A DNA stretch of 64,000 bases. Source: Rhodoluna sp. (GTDB lineage: Bacteria; Actinomycetota; Actinomycetes; Actinomycetales; Microbacteriaceae). The notes under the pieces are model-generated. The model saw only the letters and a list, made by a program, of their open reading frames with translations. It was not told the DNA's origin and did no database searches. Made by a program: the position numbers and the translations under genes. The stretch is taken from NCBI GenBank assembly GCA_024641985.1, contig JAHEBZ010000001.1, positions 264,056 to 328,055 on the forward strand, read 5' to 3'. How positions within the stretch are numbered: position 1 is the stretch's first letter; the number at the start of each line of letters is the position of its first letter. This document shows, piece after piece, positions 58,075-64,000 of the stretch.

Positions 58075-59409
58075 GTGAGTGAAGTTCTATTTCCGCTTGA
58101 CCAGAACGAACTCTCGTTCACCGCTTCGGGAGGAAGTTCGATTCGTCGAACTATCCTTCCGAGCGGTGTTCGCGTTTTAACCGAGTCGATGCCCGGCGCG
58201 CAGAGCGTTTCTGTTTCTTTCTCGGTAGCCGTGGGTTCGCGCGACGAAACCGATGGCCACCATGGTTCAACACACTTCCTTGAGCACCTGTTGTTCAAGG
58301 GCACTAAAAAACGAACCGCTCTCGACATAGCAGTCGCATTCGACTCTGTCGGCGGTTCATCCAATGCTTCTACGGGCAAAGAAAACACCAACTACTACGC
58401 CAGGGTTCAAGATTCAGCACTGCCGGTGGCGGTAGATGTGATCGCCGACATGCTCACATCTTCACTTATCGATCCAACCGAATTCGAGAGCGAACGAACC
58501 GTAATTCTCGAAGAGTTGGCCATGAACGATGACGATCCTCAAGATGTAGCTCACGAGGCGTTCAGCGCTGCTGTGCTAGGTGATCATCCGCTCGGTCGCC
58601 CAATTGGTGGCACAAACGAAACCATTAATGCCGTCACCCGTGAAGCCGTGTGGCAGCACTACCAGCAAAACTACCGCCCCCAAGATCTTGTGGTTGTGGC
58701 TGCCGGTGGAGTCAATCACGCCAACCTAATCGACCTGGTCGAGCAAGGTTTAGTTTCGGCCGGCTGGGATCTAAACAAGGCGGCTGTGCCTGTGCAAAGG
58801 CGCATTGCCGGTCAAGTTCAAGTAACTCGCGGTTCGGCACTAAACGTCATAAACCGTCCCACCCAACAGGCCAACATTTTGGTTGGAATGCAGGGGCTCA
58901 TCGCCGACGACGAACGTCGATATGCCATGGGCATCCTCAACACAGTTTTGGGTGGTGGCATGAGCTCTCGAATGTTCCAAGAGATTCGTGAGAAACGTGG
59001 TTTGGCATATTCGGTTTATTCCTTCAACCAGGGCTACTCCGACGCGGCCTATTTCGGCCTATACGCAGGGTGCTCGCCAGCAAAAACCGAAGAAGTGACT
59101 CGTTTGATGGTCGCCGAATTCGAAAAGATTGCCACCGACGGAATCCGCGAAGATGAGCTCGAGCTTGCCAAGGGCAACATCTCGGGAAGTTTAGCCCTCA
59201 AATTTGAGAGCACCGCGGCCCGCATGAACCGCTTGGTGGCAGCCGAAATTGTGAACGGCCAGTTCTATGACCTGAACGATTCGATGGGGCACGTCAACGC
59301 CGTAACCATCGAAGATGTGCGCTCTCTGGCCGCCGAATTGGCTGGTCGCGAGCGTTCGATTGTTGCCGTCGGCGACATCAAAGAGTCAACCTTCAAAGAC
59401 TTTATCTAG
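58075..59409 (+). CDS. M16 family zinc metallopeptidase (PepR-like)
   Basis: A 444-residue pitrilysin/processing-peptidase-type protease. The inverted zinc motif is THFLEHLLFKGT (HxxEH at about residues 66-70), with the downstream glutamate in SERTVILEELAMNDDD. The second, inactive-type domain holds GGGMSSRMFQEIREKRGLAYSVYSF. It lies 36 bases after pnp, as in mycobacteria and many Firmicutes. The start is GTG at 58075; the ribosome site is weak. Confidence 0.92.
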   Translation: MSEVLFPLDQNELSFTASGGSSIRRTILPSGVRVLTESMPGAQSVSVSFSVAVGSRDETDGHHGSTHFLEHLLFKGTKKRTALDIAVAFDSVGGSSNASTGKENTNYYARVQDSALPVAVDVIADMLTSSLIDPTEFESERTVILEELAMNDDDPQDVAHEAFSAAVLGDHPLGRPIGGTNETINAVTREAVWQHYQQNYRPQDLVVVAAGGVNHANLIDLVEQGLVSAGWDLNKAAVPVQRRIAGQVQVTRGSALNVINRPTQQANILVGMQGLIADDERRYAMGILNTVLGGGMSSRMFQEIREKRGLAYSVYSFNQGYSDAAYFGLYAGCSPAKTEEVTRLMVAEFEKIATDGIREDELELAKGNISGSLALKFESTAARMNRLVAAEIVNGQFYDLNDSMGHVNAVTIEDVRSLAAELAGRERSIVAVGDIKESTFKDFI

Positions 59410-59418
59410 GATTACCTT

Positions 59419-60156
59419 GTGACCATTAAAGTAGCCGTAGTCGGTGCCACCGGAAGAATGGGCAAGCTTGTGCTTGACCTGATCGACGCATCGCAACACA
59501 CAACCCTGCATGCCGCGCTCGATTCTAAGAGCGCACTCACCGAGCTCATCGGAGCCGACGTTGTCTTCGAAGTTACCCGCCTCGAGGTTAGCGAGCGGGT
59601 AGTCGAATATTGCATCGCAAATGACCTAAAGGTTGTCGTTGGCACGAGCGGTTGGTCTGCACAAAAGTTAGCTGCACTCATACCAAAACTCGAGGCGCAA
59701 CCAGATGCTGCAGTGTTAGTAATTCCAAACTTTTCTATCGGGTCAATGCTGGCAAGCTCGTTTGCTGCTCAGGCGGCCACTTTCTTCGACTCAATCGAAA
59801 TTATCGAAGCCCATCACGCTGGCAAAATCGATTCGCCTTCGGGCACAGCCGTTCGAACCGCTGAGATGATTCACGAGGCCCGTAAAGCACTTACTCAACC
59901 TTTGATTCCAGGGGTTGGTCAAACCGCCCGCGGCGAAATTGTTGCGGGTGTGCCAATTCACAGTCTTCGCTTAGCCGGCGTTTCAGCTAAACAAGAAATC
60001 CTGTTTGGCGGTGTCAACGAAACCCTCACCATCAGCCACGAGGTCAGCGCGATCAACTCATACTCATACGGCATCATGGCAAGCATCAGGGTTGCGGCGG
60101 CAGCAACCGGCCTAATGGTTGGTTTGCAGTCTGTTGTCGACGCAACTGTCAGCTAG
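59419..60156 (+). CDS. dapB: 4-hydroxy-tetrahydrodipicolinate reductase
   Basis: A 245-residue NAD(P)H enzyme of diaminopimelate and lysine synthesis. Nucleotide motif VVGATGRMGKLV (residues 6-17); active-site segment EAHHAGKIDSPSGTAVRTAE with the catalytic His and Lys; HSLRLAGVSAKQEILFGG near the end. The start is GTG. The stop overlaps the next gene by one base. Confidence 0.96.
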   Translation: MTIKVAVVGATGRMGKLVLDLIDASQHTTLHAALDSKSALTELIGADVVFEVTRLEVSERVVEYCIANDLKVVVGTSGWSAQKLAALIPKLEAQPDAAVLVIPNFSIGSMLASSFAAQAATFFDSIEIIEAHHAGKIDSPSGTAVRTAEMIHEARKALTQPLIPGVGQTARGEIVAGVPIHSLRLAGVSAKQEILFGGVNETLTISHEVSAINSYSYGIMASIRVAAAATGLMVGLQSVVDATVS

Positions 60157-60599
60157 TGAGCGCAACCAAAGTAGGCGCCATCGTTATGGCGGCACTGCTG
60201 CTCATGTATGTGGTTTTGCTTGCTAACACCGGCGTTCAGTTGTTGCTCATAGATTCTGCATTGGCAAAAATCATGGGCGCCCTAATTCTTGCGTTTCCCG
60301 CCTTCGGCTTGTGGGCCATCATTCAAGAATTTCTTTTTGGCACCAGGGTTGAATCACTCGAACGTCGAGTTCAGCAAGAGGGCGTTTGGCCAGAAATCAA
60401 CTTTGAGGCTCGCCCAAGCGGCCGGCCCATTCGCAGCTCGGCAGATCAGATGTTCGAGCAATTTCGCCAAGCTGCGGCAGATGCCCCCGCCGATTGGCAC
60501 AGTTGGTTCAACCTGGGTTTGGCCTACAGCGCCGCAGGCGATCGACGCCGTGCTCGCGCCGCCCTCAGAAAGGCAATCGCCCTAGCTCCGAAGAACTAG
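60156..60599 (+). CDS. Membrane protein with a C-terminal TPR-like unit
   Basis: A 147-residue protein: two transmembrane segments (about 8-28 and 37-60), a charged linker, then one TPR-like helical pair (ADWHSWFNLGLAYSAAGDRRRARAALRKAIALAP, split as WHSWFNLGLAYSAAGD and RRRARAALRKAIALAP). Likely a membrane-bound adaptor; no enzymatic motif. It starts with GTG inside the dapB stop, so it is cotranslated. Similar genes follow dapB in related genomes. Confidence 0.8.
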   Translation: MSATKVGAIVMAALLLMYVVLLANTGVQLLLIDSALAKIMGALILAFPAFGLWAIIQEFLFGTRVESLERRVQQEGVWPEINFEARPSGRPIRSSADQMFEQFRQAAADAPADWHSWFNLGLAYSAAGDRRRARAALRKAIALAPKN

Positions 60600-60619
60600 G
60601 GCGACAAATCTGGTGCCAG

Positions 60620-61087
60620 TTAGTCGTTCTTAATAACGCCGATGCGCTTCAAACCGATATAGATCTGGCAGCCAAGGCAATAGTTAAATGCCGCGTTCAA
60701 GAAGGCTGCAAAAAATGCCATCGACGCAAAAATTGTCAACCCAACGGTGTTGTCGAATGCTCCAAGCACAAGCCCAATGCCAGCAACGATGAAACCGACT
60801 ACCTGGGCAAACTTTGGTGGCCGAGGGTCTTCAAGTTCTTTTGGTGCAGCCAAACGAGGGCGCACAAATTTCTTGAACAGCAAACCATAAGGGTGCTTGG
60901 CGGTTCCTTGGGTGGCGCCCCAGGCAAACGAGGCGGTTATTACTGCAAGCAGAATGAAGGCCGCATCGGCGGTCGCTGGGTCGAGGCCCAGAAACACTGT
61001 GATTAGAAGTAATACCGATGTTATAACGGCGCCAAATCGAGGCCCGCGTGGGTCGATGCCTTTAGGTGCAGAGTTTGATTCGCTCAT
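60620..61087 (-). CDS. DUF4395 membrane protein
   Basis: A 155-residue protein with four transmembrane segments and the DUF4395 pattern IDPRGPRFGAVITSVLLL and FNYCLGCQIY. The CLGC pair near the C-terminus is typical and could be redox active. It overlaps the upstream thioredoxin gene by one base, suggesting a membrane partner for that protein. Confidence 0.85.
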   Translation of the reverse strand: MSESNSAPKGIDPRGPRFGAVITSVLLLITVFLGLDPATADAAFILLAVITASFAWGATQGTAKHPYGLLFKKFVRPRLAAPKELEDPRPPKFAQVVGFIVAGIGLVLGAFDNTVGLTIFASMAFFAAFLNAAFNYCLGCQIYIGLKRIGVIKND

Positions 61088-61530
61088 TAGATGTGAAAGC
61101 TCCCTAGTTCGTCTTGAATAGTTTCTGGTTTCGCAGCCCCACCAATTCTTGAGGTAATTCGACCATTGTGGTCGAGTACCAAAGTCGTTGGAGTTTGAAG
61201 AATGTTAAATTTGTTGGCCAAATCAAGCCGGTTCGTTATGTCTACCTCAATGTGCAGCACATCGGGGGTGTGTTCTTCGAGCTCGTGAAACAAGCGGGCA
61301 GTTTGTTTGCACTGTGCGCACATCTCAGATGAAAACTGCAAAAATGTTACGCGCTCACCAAATTTGGTAACCGGTTGGCCATTCTTGATGGCACCAATTT
61401 CCGCTAGGTCGATTAGTTCGCCACCCGAAATTCGCTTCGATTTGCCGGTTCGAGCCTTCCAAATGAGGCCAATAATCGCGGCCAGAGCCACGAGGCCCGC
61501 AATTATGAATATCTTTGTCTCGATCGGCAT
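61087..61530 (-). CDS. Membrane-anchored thioredoxin-like protein
   Basis: A 147-residue protein with one N-terminal transmembrane helix (about 6-25) and a thioredoxin fold whose active site reads SSEMCAQCKQTARLF (CAQC). The cis-proline region is LQTPTTLVLDHNG. CAQC differs from the CGPC of cytoplasmic thioredoxins. With the DUF4395 gene it likely forms an extracytoplasmic thiol redox pair. TAGCCT ends 6 bases before the ATG. Confidence 0.87.
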   Translation of the reverse strand: MPIETKIFIIAGLVALAAIIGLIWKARTGKSKRISGGELIDLAEIGAIKNGQPVTKFGERVTFLQFSSEMCAQCKQTARLFHELEEHTPDVLHIEVDITNRLDLANKFNILQTPTTLVLDHNGRITSRIGGAAKPETIQDELGSFHI

Positions 61531-61536
61531 ACTCCA

Positions 61537-61542
61537 AGGCTA
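61537..61542 (-). promoter_or_regulatory. -10 box, leaderless promoter of the thioredoxin gene
   Basis: TAGCCT on the minus strand, then TGGAGT, then ATG. Confidence 0.45.
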
Positions 61543-61598
61543 ATCCAACTCCCAATGCCCGGGTGTTTTGTTGCCGAATCTTACGTACCGCAAAAGGG

Positions 61599-61604
61599 TA
61601 GGCT
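61599..61604 (+). promoter_or_regulatory. -10 box, leaderless promoter of thyX
   Basis: TAGGCT followed by AAAGGT and then the GTG start of thyX. Confidence 0.45.
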
Positions 61605-61610
61605 AAAGGT

Positions 61611-62345
61611 GTGTCAGACATTATTTTTCGCAGCGACGTAACCGTCGAACTTGTCCGCTCGAATGCAGCCGACTCAGATGTGCTTTTCGCGGCTCGCGTT
61701 TCAACCCAAGGTGAGCAAACCCTCGAGGCCGCAGCGGCTCAAACCGATGCCGCCGAGGATGAAAAGCGCTCCAAGGGCCTCATCAACTACCTAATGCGCG
61801 ATCGTCACGGTTCACCGTTTGAGCACAACTCAATGACCTTCTATGTTCAAGCGCCAATTTTCGTGTTTCGCGAGTTTATGCGGCACCGCATTGCCTCATA
61901 TAACGAAGAGTCGGGTCGCTACAAAGAGTTGAGCCCGGTTTTCTATGTGCCTGGCCCAGACCGCAACTTGCTTCAGGTGGGCAAAGCCGGCCACTACGAG
62001 TTTTTGCCTGGCAGCGCCGAGCAAGTGGCACTTGTTGAGCAAGAGTCACGCATGGCTTCTATTCACGCCTACGAGTCATATCAGCGCATGCTCGAGGCCG
62101 GCGTTGCCCGCGAGGTGGCCCGCATCGTGCTGCCACTAAACATCTATTCGAGCATGTATGTCACCATGAATGCTCGCGCTCTCATGAACTTCTTGAGCCT
62201 AAGAACTAAGCGTGAGGGCACTCACTTTCCTTCGTTCCCACAGCGCGAAATCGAGATGTGCGCCGAGAAGATGGAAGAGCAGTTCGCCAAGTTGATGCCT
62301 TATACCTACGAGGCATTCAACGCCAACGGACGCGTTGCCCCCTAG
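61611..62345 (+). CDS. thyX: FAD-dependent thymidylate synthase
   Basis: A 244-residue flavin enzyme methylating dUMP to dTMP with methylene-tetrahydrofolate and NADPH. The signature RHRIASYNEESGRY (ThyX motif RHRxxSxNExSxR) is exact, as is SLRTKREGTHFPSFPQREI near the C-terminus. It is the classic actinobacterial alternative to ThyA. No ribosome site; the promoter box implies a leaderless mRNA. Confidence 0.97.
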   Translation: MSDIIFRSDVTVELVRSNAADSDVLFAARVSTQGEQTLEAAAAQTDAAEDEKRSKGLINYLMRDRHGSPFEHNSMTFYVQAPIFVFREFMRHRIASYNEESGRYKELSPVFYVPGPDRNLLQVGKAGHYEFLPGSAEQVALVEQESRMASIHAYESYQRMLEAGVAREVARIVLPLNIYSSMYVTMNARALMNFLSLRTKREGTHFPSFPQREIEMCAEKMEEQFAKLMPYTYEAFNANGRVAP

Positions 62346-62374
62346 TCGGCAAAGTTTTAGCTTAAGCAGCTTTT

Positions 62375-62409
62375 GAAACCCTCGGTCTAATCGCCGAGGG
62401 TTTCTTTTT
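62375..62409. terminator. Terminator of thyX, inside the 3' end of the sulP gene
   Basis: GAAACCCTCGG (62375-62385) and CCGAGGGTTTC (62394-62404) form a perfect 11-bp stem followed by TTTTT. The sulP stop codon lies in the loop, so the last codons of that gene double as terminator sequence. Confidence 0.92.
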
Positions 62410-63664
62410 CGTCTACCGGCGGATACCTGCGGGTGAGACGCTGCGAAAGAGGAGTGCGCCGCAGCAAAATTGCCAAAACAATTCCAGTCACTATCGCGCT
62501 GATCATATCCACAAATATGGTGAGGGCAAAGGTTGCCACCAACAAAATAATGTCCAACCATGATTCTTTAGCTATGGTCAGTAGCTCTTGAGGTTTGATC
62601 ATATGCACGCAGGTTGCAAGCAGAACTCCACCCAGGGCTGACAACGGAATTTGGGCTACAGCCGGTGCCAATAGCAAAATTACTGCTGCCAGCACAAGGC
62701 TGTGCGTTAGTGCGGCCAATTTCGAGTTTGCACCGCTACGCACGTTCACTGCCGTGCGGGCCAAAGCTGCGGTTGCCGGCACGCCACCAAAGAAGGGCAC
62801 CACAATGTTGGCTAATCCCTGGCCAAACAACTCGCGATTTGAATCATGGCGTTCCCCGCCGCCGCGCATTCGGTCGGCCACCTTGGCCGAAAGCAAACTT
62901 TCAAGAGCCGCCAGCACCGCTACGGCAATTGCCGAGGGAATCAACGACCACCAATTTTCAAACTGCAGAAAACTTACGTTAAAAGTGCCAACCCGGTTTG
63001 GTAGATTTCCAATTCTTTCCACTGGAAGGCTTAATAAGTTAGCTACTGCGGTGGCGGTAAATACCAGCAGCAGTGCCGTTGGAACCCTTGGCGCAAATCG
63101 TGAAATTAGAAGAATTAGCCCGGCAACCACCATCGAGATGGCAAATGGAGTTGCGCTTGATTCGACGCTTGCTGCCGCTAGGGCATCGCCGGCCTTGCGG
63201 TAAATCTGCTCTGCATCGCTAGGTGCTACGCCGAAGATAAAAGGAAACTGTTGCAGCGCAATAACAATCGCCAAACCAGCCGTGAAACCTTCAACCACTG
63301 CGGTAGGAAGTTTATGCACGTGTTCGCCAATGCCGGCAACGGCCGTGAGCGTGAGTAAAACACCCGCCATGAGGCCAACCAACAAAACTCCACCGGCACC
63401 AAAATTATGAAAAATAGGCATCAAAACTACGGTCATGGCGCCGGTTGGCCCAGATACCTGCAGTCTGCTACCGCCAAAGATTGCTGCCAACGCGCCAGCA
63501 ACAATCGCTGTGGTTAGGCCAGCCTCTGGCCCCAAGCCAGATGCGATGCCAAAGGCAAGAGCGAGCGGCAATGCAACGATGGCAACGGTTAGGCCTGCAA
63601 CAAGGTTTTTCAACGGATCACGCTTGGCATCCGTGAAATCGGCCTTCGTTGGCAATAGGTTCAC
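62387..63664 (-). CDS. SulP family anion transporter without a STAS domain
   Basis: A 425-residue membrane transporter of the SLC26/SulP family with about 11-14 helices. DPLKNLVAGLTVAIVALPLALAF and GPTGAMTVVLMPIFHNFGAGG are typical. It ends soon after the transmembrane domain (RRYPPVDEKETLGD), with no cytoplasmic STAS domain, normally about 100 residues long. Sulfate or bicarbonate are possible substrates. Start: GTG at 63664, because TTGACT, a 17-base spacer and AAGGCT end 6 bases before it; an open TTG at 63694 lies within the promoter. Confidence 0.85.
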   Translation of the reverse strand: MNLLPTKADFTDAKRDPLKNLVAGLTVAIVALPLALAFGIASGLGPEAGLTTAIVAGALAAIFGGSRLQVSGPTGAMTVVLMPIFHNFGAGGVLLVGLMAGVLLTLTAVAGIGEHVHKLPTAVVEGFTAGLAIVIALQQFPFIFGVAPSDAEQIYRKAGDALAAASVESSATPFAISMVVAGLILLISRFAPRVPTALLLVFTATAVANLLSLPVERIGNLPNRVGTFNVSFLQFENWWSLIPSAIAVAVLAALESLLSAKVADRMRGGGERHDSNRELFGQGLANIVVPFFGGVPATAALARTAVNVRSGANSKLAALTHSLVLAAVILLLAPAVAQIPLSALGGVLLATCVHMIKPQELLTIAKESWLDIILLVATFALTIFVDMISAIVTGIVLAILLRRTPLSQRLTRRYPPVDEKETLGD

Positions 63665-63670
63665 CTTCAC

Positions 63671-63699
63671 AGCCTTGCCACAAACACACGCCAAGTCAA
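63671..63699 (-). promoter_or_regulatory. Leaderless promoter of the SulP gene
   Basis: On the minus strand TTGACT (63699-63694), a 17-base spacer, AAGGCT (63676-63671), six bases, then GTG at 63664. Confidence 0.55.
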
Positions 63700-63712
63700 A
63701 TACCTAACCCGC

Positions 63713-63718
63713 TAGGCT
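63713..63718 (+). promoter_or_regulatory. -10 box, leaderless promoter of dapA
   Basis: TAGGCT followed by TGAGGC and then the ATG at 63725. Confidence 0.5.
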
Positions 63719-63724
63719 TGAGGC

Positions 63725-64000
63725 ATGTCGCACAAGAACATTTTTGGCCAGACCCTGGTCGCTCTCGTAACCCCAATGAACGCCGATGGCGAAGTTGACT
63801 GGGCTGATACCGAGAAGCTAATTGACTACGTCATCTCTAACGGAGCCGACGGCGTTGTGGTTACGGGCACCACCGGCGAGACAAGCACTCTTACCGATGC
63901 CGAAAAAATCAAGCTGGTTGAGGTTGGCAAGTCGGTTTCAGGTGGTCGCGCCAAAATAATCACCGGCGGTGGTTCAAACGAAACCGCTCACGCGATGCAG
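63725..64000 (+). CDS. dapA: 4-hydroxy-tetrahydrodipicolinate synthase (partial, runs off the window)
   Basis: The first 92 codons of a DHDPS/N-acetylneuraminate lyase-family enzyme, condensing pyruvate with aspartate semialdehyde in lysine synthesis. GQTLVALVTPMNADGEVDW and the active-site VVTGTTGETSTLTDAEK (with the Thr-Thr pair) are seen. The pyruvate-binding lysine lies beyond the window. The pathway partner dapB is 3.6 kb upstream. Confidence 0.94.
   Translation, partial: MSHKNIFGQTLVALVTPMNADGEVDWADTEKLIDYVISNGADGVVVTGTTGETSTLTDAEKIKLVEVGKSVSGGRAKIITGGGSNETAHAMQ

Noticed and set aside
60494-61006. A 170-codon plus-strand frame over the 3' end of the TPR gene and the DUF4395 gene
   Set aside because: It shows no recognisable protein pattern, is rich in unlikely Cys/Trp/Lys runs, and overlaps two better supported genes.
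63435-63707. Plus-strand frames opposite the SulP gene
   Set aside because: They are antisense to clear transmembrane coding sequence and have no ribosome site.

Overview
This window is a piece of core chromosome from a small-genome actinobacterium, most likely of the family Microbacteriaceae and perhaps near the freshwater Rhodoluna/Aquiluna group (inference from gene order, moderate base composition, short intergenic gaps and TTG/GTG starts). The block argS-lysA-hom-thrC-thrB-rho-prfA-prmC-tsaC-wecA-atpIBEFHAGDC follows, from memory, the order in Mycobacterium tuberculosis (Rv1292-Rv1311). The blocks dxr-rseP-ispG, nusA-ylxR-infB-rbfA-truB and pnp-M16 peptidase-dapB are likewise typical of actinobacteria. 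I see no insertion sequence, prophage, CRISPR array or rRNA.

Layout. 1-3.2 kb: rph-rdgB, a DedA membrane protein, tRNA-Arg(CCG) and a compact beta-propeller glycosidase. 3.2-9.6 kb: argS behind a small leader ORF with a hairpin, then the lysine/threonine genes. 9.7-14.3 kb: rho, release factor 1 and its methyltransferase, and a tRNA t6A enzyme. 14.3-22.9 kb: a lipid-linked sugar transferase and the full proton ATP synthase operon, closed by a strong terminator. 22.9-25.6 kb: a corrinoid adenosyltransferase, yaaA and two alkylation-repair genes. 25.7-35.9 kb: a putrescine uptake and breakdown island (aminotransferase, Lrp regulator, aldehyde dehydrogenase, potDABC, gabT) with an unrelated EccC-like ATPase inside it. 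36-47.3 kb: isoprenoid genes, site-2 protease, proS and the nusA-infB-truB operon. 47.4-52.4 kb: a phosphate transport operon with PHO-box-like repeats and two solute-binding proteins. 52.4-64 kb: ribF, small membrane proteins, rpsO, pnp with a structured leader, an M16 peptidase, dapB, a thioredoxin pair, thyX, a SulP transporter and the start of dapA.

How the genes fit together. Putrescine brought in by PotABCD could be transaminated to 4-aminobutyraldehyde, oxidised to GABA and transaminated again to succinate semialdehyde, under a divergent Lrp-type regulator. The phosphate operon appears to be under PhoP-type control. hom, thrC, thrB, lysA, dapB and dapA cover much of the aspartate family of amino acids.

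The most notable findings are at RNA and promoter level. About a dozen genes have a TAnnnT-like box ending 6 or 7 bases before the start codon, the mark of leaderless transcripts. Structured leaders precede argS, rho, infB and pnp. Rho lacks the usual N-terminal RHO_N domain. I did not find a clearly new multi-gene system; the best candidates for undescribed biology are the argS leader ORF, the infB leader fold and the orphan EccC-like ATPase.
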